A stretch of DNA of 8,094 nt from Actinomycetota bacterium (GTDB lineage: Bacteria; Actinomycetota; Acidimicrobiia; Acidimicrobiales; RAAP-2): the NCBI GenBank assembly GCA_009701115.1, contig WLKR01000042.1, positions 1 through 8,094 of the forward strand. The letters run 5' to 3'. Below, piece by piece: positions 1-5,423 of the stretch. The notes below the pieces were generated by a model. It did no database searches. It saw nothing but the letters and a program-made list of their open reading frames with translations, and was not told the DNA's origin. Both the position numbers and the translations under genes were made by a program. How positions within the stretch are numbered: the stretch's first letter is position 1; each line of letters begins with the position of its first letter.

Positions 1-141
1 CGACACCAATTCCCCGTTTTCATAGGCGGCAAAGCCGTAGGAGATGGGTTCATCGACCTCGGTATCGAGCCCGGTGGACTCGATATCAAAGCCCACCATC
101 AATGCGGGGAGCTCGTACCAGAGGTTCATGGTCTTCAGCAT
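1..141 (-). CDS. DnaQ-like (DEDD) 3'-5' exonuclease, N-terminal fragment
   Basis: Partial gene read leftward and cut by the window edge; 47 codons are visible. The peptide carries the Exo I motif of DEDD exonucleases, FDIESTGL, with the metal-binding D19 and E21, followed by a segment of the type DEPISYGFAAYENGEL that fits the first beta strands of the RNase T/DnaQ fold. Family members remove nucleotides from 3' ends of DNA or RNA using two metal ions; the later Exo II and III motifs that would define the subtype lie outside. The start is uncertain. ATG at 141 is preferred because CATAAT lies 6 nt upstream, as expected for a leaderless mRNA; ATG at 129 and GTG at 180 are in frame, with an upstream stop at 231. 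It is divergent from the L,D-transpeptidase gene. It could be a stand-alone exonuclease or the proofreading part of a larger protein. Confidence 0.75.
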   Translation of the reverse strand, partial: MLKTMNLWYELPALMVGFDIESTGLDTEVDEPISYGFAAYENGELVS

Positions 142-147
142 TGCACG

Positions 148-153
148 ATTATG
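148..153 (-). promoter_or_regulatory. Possible -10 box of the exonuclease gene (leaderless)
   Basis: CATAAT on the minus strand matches TATAAT at five of six positions and ends 6 nt before the ATG at 141. No convincing -35 element or ribosome binding site is seen. The placement would start transcription at or next to the start codon. Confidence 0.35.
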
Positions 154-230
154 TGACGTATTGCCATTGGGGTCTGCCACACGATTCGACAAAATTTCAG
201 ATATGGCGGTGATTTTCCGAGAAAGGAATC

Positions 231-236
231 TATCCT
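231..236 (+). promoter_or_regulatory. Possible -10 box of the L,D-transpeptidase gene (leaderless)
   Basis: TATCCT fits the actinobacterial TANNNT -10 consensus and ends 6 nt before the ATG at 243. A purine-rich GAAAGGAA at 221-228 is the only Shine-Dalgarno-like sequence and lies about 15 nt from the ATG, which is too far to be a good site. No clear -35 was found. Confidence 0.35.
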
Positions 237-242
237 TACTCC

Positions 243-989
243 ATGCTCTTAACCTCGCACCGATTCACCAAGACCTTCGGTGTCGCGGTTTCGACCACCA
301 TGCTGGCGACGGGACTGCTGGTCCCCGCGGCTTTTGCGGGACCGGCCCCAACGTCGTCCACCTCAACCACTTCAACAACTGTCCCCTTCAACAAGCTTCA
401 GCTGGGTTCCTCGGGACCCGCAGTTTTGGCGCTTCAGTTGAAACTGGCTTCAACGGGTTACTGGATTGGCAATGCCAATGGACATTTCACCGATCTGACG
501 CAGCAGGCAGTTTTCGCGTTACAAAAGGCCAACGGGTTGAACCGCGACGGCATTGTGAACCGCTGGACATCGGCCGCACTTGACCGCGCGGTGCTTCCAA
601 CCCCCAAGACCACTACTGGTCTCGTGATTGAGGTCTCGTTGTCCAAGCAGATTTTGATGATCGTCGAAAATCACAAGATCATAAAAATCTTCAATATCTC
701 ATCCGGCGGTGGCTACAGCTACGCCACGGGTCACGGGTACTCAACTCTGGCAGTTACACCAACGGGTACGTACCACGTCTACTACCAAGTCGACAAATGG
801 GACATTGGGCCACTCGGTGGTCTGTATCGACCTAAGTACTTCTCGGGAGGTATCGCGGTGCACGGTTCGTACAGCGTGCCACCCCAGCCTGCCTCGCACG
901 GCTGTGTTCGCATCAGCCTGGCAGCCATGGACTGGCTCTGGAAGAGTCCGTACATCCCCATGGGCACGCGCGTCGTCGTTTACCAATAA
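243..989 (+). CDS. Secreted L,D-transpeptidase with peptidoglycan-binding domain
   Basis: 248 aa, exported. A Sec signal peptide (basic start, hydrophobic 12-28) ends with A30-F31-A32, a likely signal peptidase I site. A Ser/Thr-rich linker (about 37-48) leads to a PG_binding_1 domain (about 51-115, with the LGSSGPAVLALQ and TQQAVFALQ motifs). The L,D-transpeptidase (YkuD) catalytic domain covers about 127-247, with the signature H207-G208, then S218-H219-G220-C221-V222-R223; C221 is the expected nucleophile. Such enzymes make 3-3 cross-links between meso-diaminopimelate residues of peptidoglycan stems, or attach proteins to the wall, outside the membrane. The gene stands alone, divergent from the exonuclease and followed by a hairpin. 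All catalytic residues are present. The exact physiological role (cross-linking or otherwise) cannot be told from sequence. Confidence 0.93.
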   Translation: MLLTSHRFTKTFGVAVSTTMLATGLLVPAAFAGPAPTSSTSTTSTTVPFNKLQLGSSGPAVLALQLKLASTGYWIGNANGHFTDLTQQAVFALQKANGLNRDGIVNRWTSAALDRAVLPTPKTTTGLVIEVSLSKQILMIVENHKIIKIFNISSGGGYSYATGHGYSTLAVTPTGTYHVYYQVDKWDIGPLGGLYRPKYFSGGIAVHGSYSVPPQPASHGCVRISLAAMDWLWKSPYIPMGTRVVVYQ

Positions 990-994
990 CGAAC

Positions 995-1030
995 GAAGTC
1001 CCGACCCGGACGATTCCAGATCGGGACTTC
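995..1030. terminator. Inverted repeat, probable bidirectional terminator
   Basis: A perfect 10-bp inverted repeat (GAAGTCCCGA at 995-1004 and TCGGGACTTC at 1021-1030) encloses a 16-nt loop in which GGA/TCC can pair further. It starts 5 nt after the L,D-transpeptidase stop and lies beyond the 3' end of the opposing tRNA-Cys, so it can stop transcription from both sides. There is no U-tract on either strand, so termination efficiency is inferred from position and symmetry. Confidence 0.65.
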
Positions 1031-1067
1031 ACTATTCGCTGTTACACCGACCATCGGACAGTGTTTC

Positions 1068-1141
1068 TGGAGGCGGCGCCCGGATTCGAACCGGGGTGGA
1101 GGGCTTTGCAGGCCCCTGCCTAACCACTCGGCCACGCCGCC
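1068..1141 (-). tRNA. tRNA-Cys (anticodon GCA)
   Basis: The minus strand folds as a full cloverleaf: acceptor GGCGGCG paired with CGCCGCC, a D arm in GCCGAGTGGTTAGGC, an anticodon stem GGGGC/GCCCT (one G:U) with loop CTGCAAA, and a T arm CCCGG-TTCGAAT-CCGGG. The anticodon GCA at 1107-1109 reads UGC/UGU codons. The discriminator base is U (1071), the known identity base for cysteine, and the CCA end (1068-1070) is encoded. The body without CCA is 71 nt. The 3' side runs toward the inverted repeat at 995-1030. Confidence 0.97.
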
Positions 1142-1143
1142 AG

Positions 1144-1173
1144 AAGTAGTCAGCCTACTTGAGGCGGGGCCTC
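1144..1173. terminator. Two tandem hairpins between a small gene and tRNA-Cys
   Basis: GAGGC-GGG-GCCTC (1161-1173) overlaps the stop codon of the small membrane protein gene, and AAGTAG with CTACTT (1144-1149 and 1155-1160, 5-nt loop) follows. Read on the minus strand, the pair lies between the stop of the small gene and the 5' end of the tRNA. It may end the small transcript or be a processing site for a joint transcript. The stems are short and no strong U-tract follows, so the role is inferred. TAGGCT (1157-1152, minus) inside this stretch could be a -10 for the tRNA. Confidence 0.35.
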
Positions 1174-1327
1174 ACTTCTTCACGAAGTAAGCAACGGCAA
1201 AGAAGACGACGGCTACCGCCACGATCAACTTGACCAAGAACCAAACGATGCTGGTTACCGCAGTTATGAGCGAGAAGACAACAAGAACGCCGATGATTCC
1301 AGCAACTACGAGAAGGAATGATTTCAC
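1172..1327 (-). CDS. Small hydrophobic membrane protein, function unknown
   Basis: About 51 aa, almost wholly hydrophobic, with two likely membrane segments (about 3-24 and 27-47) and a basic end (VKK). The residues between the segments allow a hairpin topology, but a single long helix cannot be excluded. I do not recognise a named family; it resembles the many tiny actinobacterial membrane proteins of unknown role. The start is chosen as GTG at 1327 because a promoter-like TTGCAT-N16-TAAATT ends 7 nt before it, as for a leaderless mRNA. An in-frame TTG at 1357 would add ten residues but lacks a ribosome binding site and would lie within the proposed promoter. The gene is divergent from glnD with about 60 bp between starts, so their promoters overlap. 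Confidence 0.55.
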   Translation of the reverse strand: MKSFLLVVAGIIGVLVVFSLITAVTSIVWFLVKLIVAVAVVFFAVAYFVKK

Positions 1328-1334
1328 GACTGTG

Positions 1335-1362
1335 AATTTAGCCCATTGTCTCGCCAATGCAA
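1335..1362 (-). promoter_or_regulatory. Possible promoter of the small membrane protein gene
   Basis: On the minus strand, TTGCAT (1362-1357) and TAAATT (1340-1335) are 16 nt apart, a reasonable sigma-70-type pair. The -10 ends 7 nt before GTG 1327, so the transcript would start at the codon itself. This is the best two-element promoter match in the window, but it is judged by eye only. Confidence 0.4.
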
Positions 1363-1375
1363 CGGCAGGGGCTGA

Positions 1376-1381
1376 TACGTT
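1376..1381 (+). promoter_or_regulatory. Possible -10 box of glnD (leaderless)
   Basis: TACGTT fits TANNNT and ends 6 nt before the GTG start of glnD at 1388. No Shine-Dalgarno sequence precedes the GTG, and no -35 with good spacing is seen. An activator site in the short divergent region (1328-1387) is possible but not recognisable. Confidence 0.3.
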
Positions 1382-1387
1382 GCCTTC

Positions 1388-3676
1388 GTGTCCAGTGAAT
1401 CACTCAAGGAACGTCGAGCCCGCCTCATTGACGACGCCACGCTCGATGGTGTCCGATTCACCAAAGTCCTGGCTCACGAAACCGACGAGTGGCTCCGTTC
1501 CATTATCGAGAATGCCAAGGGGGCTAACCCCAAAAAGATGGCCCTCATCGCCACCGGAGGCTACGGACGAGCCCAACTGGCCCCTTCGAGCGACCTCGAC
1601 CTGCTCTTAGTACACACGTCCGGCCGCTCGATTGCCAAAGTCGCCGATCAGCTCTGGTACCCGATCTGGGATCAGGGAGTCGGACTTGACCACTCGGTTC
1701 GCACTCCCAAGGAAGTGATGAACGTGGCCCACGGCGACCTGCGAGTAGCTCTGGGTCTACTCGATGGCCGACTCATTTGGGGCTCAGAGTCACTAGCCCG
1801 TGAAGTACTCGACGGTGTCCGTCAGTCCTGGCACGAACATTGGGGCCATGAATGGCTTCCCGTGCTGGAAGAACAAGTCACGGCTCGTCATGCCACCCAT
1901 GGTGACCTGGCCGACCTTCTGGAGCCGGACCTCAAAGAGGCACACGGTGGTCTGCGTGACCTCAACATCTTGCGCGCTGTCGCCATCGCCTTTCCTGATC
2001 TCGATCGCTTCGTCGACGCCGAAGACTTAACGGCCGCCGAATCCGTCCTGCTAACAACCCGCGTTGCGATGCACCGCTACGCCAAGCGGGACCAGAACCG
2101 CCTCCTGCTCCAAGACCAAGATGAGATCGCCCGACGCGTGGAAGCAGCCGATGCCGACGTCTTGATGCGCTCAATCAGCGAGGCCGGCCGGACTATCGCT
2201 CGCGCCAGCGACACCGTGTGGCGCCGGCGTGCCGTTTGGCAGAGTGGTCGTGCGGGCGCTGTGCCGGTCACTGTGCGCGTAGAGTCGGGCATCAAACTTG
2301 TCGACGGCGAGACCTGCATTGCCACCGACATCTTGATCAGCGAAGACCCTTCGCTCCCCCTGCGCCTAGCCGCGGTGGCCGCGGAACACGACGCCCCGAT
2401 TGCCCTCGACAGTCTCCAGCAACTCGCCCTCGCCTGGCCCGAGATTCCAACCCCTTGGTCAGCAGAGGTACGAGCGGCCTTTGTGCGCCTCCTCGGCAGT
2501 GGTCGGGGACTTATTCCCGCCGTGGAAGCTCTCGAGGTCTTTCACCTCTTCACTCGGTATCTGCCGGAGTGGTCCTACGTTCGCTCGTATCACCAACGAA
2601 ACGCCTACCACCGCTTCACGGCCGATCGGCACCTGCTCGAAGCAGTCTGTTTTGGTCAACAACTAGTGAGCGATACCAGTCGCCCCGACCTGCTCCTCTT
2701 GGGATGTCTCTTCCACGACATCGGCAAGGGTCACCCCGGGGATCACACTGAGGTCGGCATTGAACTCGTACGCGTTATCACCAAGCGCATGGGCGTGAGC
2801 GACGAAGATGCCCACGTCTTGGTGCAGCTCGTTCGCCACCATTTGCTCTTGGCTGATGCCGCCACTCGACGGGACCTGGACGACCCGGCCACCATTCGCC
2901 ACGTGGCTGCCGCCGTGGGCGATGAAGTAACACTCGAACTCCTGGCCGGACTTTCCCAGGCCGACGGCCTGGCCACGGGCTCGAGTGCCTGGGGTCCCTG
3001 GAAGGCCCAACTCGTCGCCGACCTAGTGGGTCGGACCAAGCTGACACTCCGCGGACATGATGTCGTTGTGGCCCCGGCCGACCACAGCGAACTTCTGAGT
3101 GCCGCTCGGCAGGAGGGCGTGGTCGTTCGACTCGACGGTGACTGGATTGCTGTGGCCGCGCCGGACCAGCCCCGCCTGTTGGCCACTATTACTGCGGTCC
3201 TCACTTTGGCAGGTCTCAACATTCGCTCGGCCGACCTCTACGCGGAAGATGGCATCGTGCTCGACCGATTCTTCTGTGTCCCGGGACCGCGTGGATGGCC
3301 CGAACCGTGGTACTTAACTCAGGAAATCCAGGCAGGCCTAAGTGGCGAACGAGACTTCGACGCCCTGATTAAGTCCCGGTCTGACTCGTACCAACAAAAG
3401 CGCGCCTCGGCTGGCGATATCGCAACGTCCGTCGCCGTGGTGCCCGCGGCCTCCGATCGAGCCACCGTCTTGGAGCTCCGAACACGCGACGCCATCGGGC
3501 TGCTCTCACGGGTGGCCCAGGTATTTGCCAGCGCCGGCATCGACGTGCGAGCGGCGCGACTGAGCACCGTGGGTGACGTGGCGATTGACACCTTCTATGT
3601 GACGATCGAGCAACGTAATCTCAGCGAAGAGCAAGCCGACGAAATTGCGAACCGTCTTTCGGATTCACTCTCCTAG
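1388..3676 (+). CDS. glnD: PII protein uridylyl/adenylyltransferase and deuridylylating enzyme GlnD
   Basis: 762 aa, the bifunctional nitrogen sensor that attaches a nucleotide to the PII protein (GlnB/GlnK) when glutamine is low and removes it when glutamine is high. In studied actinobacteria such as Corynebacterium the modification is adenylylation. Domains in order: nucleotidyltransferase with GGYGRAQLAPSSDLDLLL at 57-74 (metal ligands D69 and D71); a linker helical domain with EPDLKEAHGGLRDL at 179-192; an HD phosphohydrolase domain with H414, H443-D444, H452 and H484-H485; and two ACT domains at about 586-660 and 692-762, which bind glutamine. Both catalytic centres look intact. The length is shorter than the enterobacterial protein (near 890 aa), as usual for actinobacteria. 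The start is GTG, without a Shine-Dalgarno sequence. No PII, amtB or glutamine synthetase gene lies in the window. A heliorhodopsin gene follows after 86 nt on the same strand. Confidence 0.95.
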   Translation: MSSESLKERRARLIDDATLDGVRFTKVLAHETDEWLRSIIENAKGANPKKMALIATGGYGRAQLAPSSDLDLLLVHTSGRSIAKVADQLWYPIWDQGVGLDHSVRTPKEVMNVAHGDLRVALGLLDGRLIWGSESLAREVLDGVRQSWHEHWGHEWLPVLEEQVTARHATHGDLADLLEPDLKEAHGGLRDLNILRAVAIAFPDLDRFVDAEDLTAAESVLLTTRVAMHRYAKRDQNRLLLQDQDEIARRVEAADADVLMRSISEAGRTIARASDTVWRRRAVWQSGRAGAVPVTVRVESGIKLVDGETCIATDILISEDPSLPLRLAAVAAEHDAPIALDSLQQLALAWPEIPTPWSAEVRAAFVRLLGSGRGLIPAVEALEVFHLFTRYLPEWSYVRSYHQRNAYHRFTADRHLLEAVCFGQQLVSDTSRPDLLLLGCLFHDIGKGHPGDHTEVGIELVRVITKRMGVSDEDAHVLVQLVRHHLLLADAATRRDLDDPATIRHVAAAVGDEVTLELLAGLSQADGLATGSSAWGPWKAQLVADLVGRTKLTLRGHDVVVAPADHSELLSAARQEGVVVRLDGDWIAVAAPDQPRLLATITAVLTLAGLNIRSADLYAEDGIVLDRFFCVPGPRGWPEPWYLTQEIQAGLSGERDFDALIKSRSDSYQQKRASAGDIATSVAVVPAASDRATVLELRTRDAIGLLSRVAQVFASAGIDVRAARLSTVGDVAIDTFYVTIEQRNLSEEQADEIANRLSDSLS

Positions 3677-3685
3677 TTTGAGAGT
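3667..3685 (+). other. Weak hairpin at the glnD stop codon
   Basis: ACTCTC (3667-3672) and GAGAGT (3680-3685) form a 6-bp stem with a 7-nt loop spanning the TAG stop of glnD. No U-tract follows. It might attenuate read-through into the heliorhodopsin gene, but it is too weak to be called a terminator. Confidence 0.25.
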
Positions 3686-3752
3686 CACACTGCCGGCGGC
3701 ATGAAGGAAAAACTCGCGATTTAGCAGTACGGTGGAGTCGCCATCTAGCCAC

Positions 3753-3758
3753 GGAGAA
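3753..3758 (+). promoter_or_regulatory. Ribosome binding site of the heliorhodopsin gene
   Basis: GGAGAA with GGAG ending 6 nt before ATG 3763 is the best Shine-Dalgarno sequence in the window and fixes the start. It marks this mRNA as leadered, unlike the likely leaderless genes to the left. The preceding 3677-3752 could hold a promoter, but none is convincing. Confidence 0.7.
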
Positions 3759-3762
3759 TCCC

Positions 3763-4518
3763 ATGCAAGCCCTATCTACGCTTCGTAAATACAATCTCGC
3801 CGCCGGAGCACTGCACGCCGTCTCGGCGCTCGCCATCATTCTTTTGGCCAATGATTTTGCTCTTCCGGTGACGGCCCGTTACATGGCCGGCCCTCCAGGA
3901 AGCACCGAGCCCCGCCAAGTCGAAAACCTCTTTGACATCAAGATGGCCTGGCTGATTGGAGCGTTCTTCCTCCTGTCCGCGATTGCACACTTCACGGTGG
4001 CTACCGTCCGCCGAGCACGCTACGAAGCCAACCTCAGCAAGAGCCGCAATCCCTATCGCTGGGTGGAGTACTCGGTCTCCTCGTCCCTCATGATTGTGGC
4101 TATCGCTCAACTAACCGGTATTGAAGATCCCGCCGCCCTCATTGCTCTCGCCGGCGTGAACGCTTCGATGATTGGCTTCGGCTGGATCCAGGAGCGCTAC
4201 GAAACACCGGGTGGCTCGCTTCTCCCCTTCTGGCTCGGTTGTGGTGCTGGCGTCATCCCTTGGCTCGCCATTGGCGTCTACCTCATCGGACCAGGTGCAG
4301 ACCAGCACGCCCCCGGTTTTGTCTACGGCATCTACGTCTCGCTCTTTGTCTTCTTTAACTGCTTCGCCCTGGTCCAGTACCTGCAGTACAAGAAGATTGG
4401 CCGTTTCGCCGACTACCTGACCGGTGAAAAGACCTACCTCGTCTTGTCGCTCGTAGCTAAGTCACTGTTGGCATGGCAGATCTTCTCTTCGACGCTCGCA
4501 GCCGCCTCCGGTAACTAG
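3763..4518 (+). CDS. Heliorhodopsin (retinal-binding seven-helix membrane protein)
   Basis: 251 aa, seven hydrophobic helices. It matches the heliorhodopsin family: NDFALPVT (30-37) and GPPGST (43-48) in the long A-B loop, RWVEYSVSSSLMIV (99-112) in helix C, GVNASMIGFGW (131-141), LPFWLGC (154-160), PGFVYGIYVSLFVFFN (184-199), ALVQYLQYK (202-210) and SLVAKSLLAWQIF (229-241) in helix G. K233 is the retinal Schiff-base lysine, E102 the counterion, S229 the neighbouring serine, and H18 and H76 correspond to the family's conserved inner histidines (48C12 residues K241, E107, S237, H23, H80). Heliorhodopsins sit with the N-terminus inside the cell, opposite to type 1 rhodopsins, and have a slow photocycle without measured pumping in most cases; a sensory or regulatory role is proposed. 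A good ribosome binding site supports the ATG. A sortase gene follows after 9 nt, so co-transcription is likely. Confidence 0.95.
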   Translation: MQALSTLRKYNLAAGALHAVSALAIILLANDFALPVTARYMAGPPGSTEPRQVENLFDIKMAWLIGAFFLLSAIAHFTVATVRRARYEANLSKSRNPYRWVEYSVSSSLMIVAIAQLTGIEDPAALIALAGVNASMIGFGWIQERYETPGGSLLPFWLGCGAGVIPWLAIGVYLIGPGADQHAPGFVYGIYVSLFVFFNCFALVQYLQYKKIGRFADYLTGEKTYLVLSLVAKSLLAWQIFSSTLAAASGN

Positions 4519-4527
4519 TGACCGGAA

Positions 4528-5421
4528 ATGAGCACCCGTAGTCGCGAGCCACGCTTGGCTCAGATTCTCCGCGAAACAGGGCGAACGCTAATCACTCTCG
4601 GAATCTTGGTACTTCTCTTTGCCGGCTACCAAAACTGGATCACCGACACCACTCAGCATCGCTCCCAAACGGCGCTGCAGCATGAAGTCACCAAAGTGAT
4701 AACCGGCAAACCCGTAACCAGCGTGATTGGGCCCAACACACCGCTACCTACTTCCAAGGATCCTGGCGTGGGGCACTGGTTGGGCGTGATTTCGATACCC
4801 ACCATTTCGCTCAGTCAGGTCATTGTCGACGGTACCGACAAGAGCCAACTACAACTCGGACCTGGTCACTACATCGGCACCGCCATGCCGGGCGAAGCCG
4901 GCAACGTCGCCATCGCTGGTCATCGCACCACGTGGGGGCGGCCCTTCCGCAACCTTGACAAACTGCACATGGGTGACCAGATTTTCATCACGACTCCCCG
5001 TGCCGCAATCATGTATCGAGTCATCTGGATAAAGGTCGTCAGCCCCAGCGACACGAGCGTGGTGGCCCCGACGAAGACACCTTCACTCACGCTCACCACG
5101 TGCAACCCGCCGTACTCGGCCGCTAGCCGTCTCGTGGTGCGGGCCGAATTGGGCGCCGTCGGCAAGATTCATACCGATACGCCGACCTGGACTGTGACCG
5201 AGAAGCAGTCGTCTCCGCTCCTGAAGAACCAGGAGCATTACCCCAAGTGGCCCGTGCTCCTCTACGGACTCCTACTGGCACTCATCCTCCTCGTGGGCGA
5301 ACTGCGTCGTCGTCGCACCTCACGCCCCGTGGTGGTAACCGTTGCGACTTTGGTCCTAGCGCTACCAGTCACCCTCCTCTGGTTCAACGCCATCGCCCAC
5401 GTTCTGCCGGCCGGTATTTAG
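4528..5421 (+). CDS. Class E sortase, membrane-anchored
   Basis: 297 aa cysteine transpeptidase of the sortase superfamily. One N-terminal membrane helix (about 19-34), an extracytoplasmic beta-barrel domain (about 80-210), then two further C-terminal membrane helices (about 241-257 and 268-288) separated by a basic stretch ELRRRRTSR. Catalytic residues are visible: H132 in IAGHRTTWG, C192 in LTLTTCNPPYSAASRLVV and R201. The TTC-N-P-x-(Y/F)-S-A-x-x-R pattern and C-terminal helices fit class E sortases of high-GC Gram-positive bacteria, which attach proteins with LAXTG-type signals to peptidoglycan. No protein visible here carries such a sorting signal, so the substrate is elsewhere. The gene begins 9 nt after the heliorhodopsin stop and ends 2 nt before the next start. 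It lacks a well-spaced ribosome binding site (GGA is too close), pointing to translational coupling. Class E versus another class is judged by motif only. Confidence 0.88.
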   Translation: MSTRSREPRLAQILRETGRTLITLGILVLLFAGYQNWITDTTQHRSQTALQHEVTKVITGKPVTSVIGPNTPLPTSKDPGVGHWLGVISIPTISLSQVIVDGTDKSQLQLGPGHYIGTAMPGEAGNVAIAGHRTTWGRPFRNLDKLHMGDQIFITTPRAAIMYRVIWIKVVSPSDTSVVAPTKTPSLTLTTCNPPYSAASRLVVRAELGAVGKIHTDTPTWTVTEKQSSPLLKNQEHYPKWPVLLYGLLLALILLVGELRRRRTSRPVVVTVATLVLALPVTLLWFNAIAHVLPAGI

Positions 5422-5423
5422 CC

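Noticed and set aside
44..583. Long plus-strand open frame overlapping the exonuclease start and the L,D-transpeptidase
   Set aside because: It has no family resemblance, and both overlapped genes show clear motifs in their own frames; it is a shadow.
709..1149. Open frame running through the end of the transpeptidase gene, the inverted repeat and the tRNA
   Set aside because: It would translate a tRNA gene in antisense and lacks any recognisable domain.
1328..1357. TTG start at 1357 for the small membrane protein
   Set aside because: It has no ribosome binding site and would place the -10-like TAAATT inside the coding region; GTG 1327 fits a leaderless start better, although TTG cannot be fully excluded.
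2663..3222. Several minus-strand open frames within glnD
   Set aside because: They are antisense shadows created by the high-GC codon use of glnD; residues are Arg/Ser/Pro-rich and no start signals are present.
3691..3701. TGCC-GGC-GGCA mini-hairpin between glnD and heliorhodopsin
   Set aside because: A 4-bp stem with a 3-nt loop and no U-tract is expected by chance in GC-rich DNA and is not a credible terminator.
5247..5423. Upstream extension of the DUF2332 frame
   Set aside because: The 59 extra residues lie wholly over the sortase C-terminus, are low-complexity Pro/Arg/Ser-rich, and do not resemble the family; GTG 5424 after the sortase stop is a better start.
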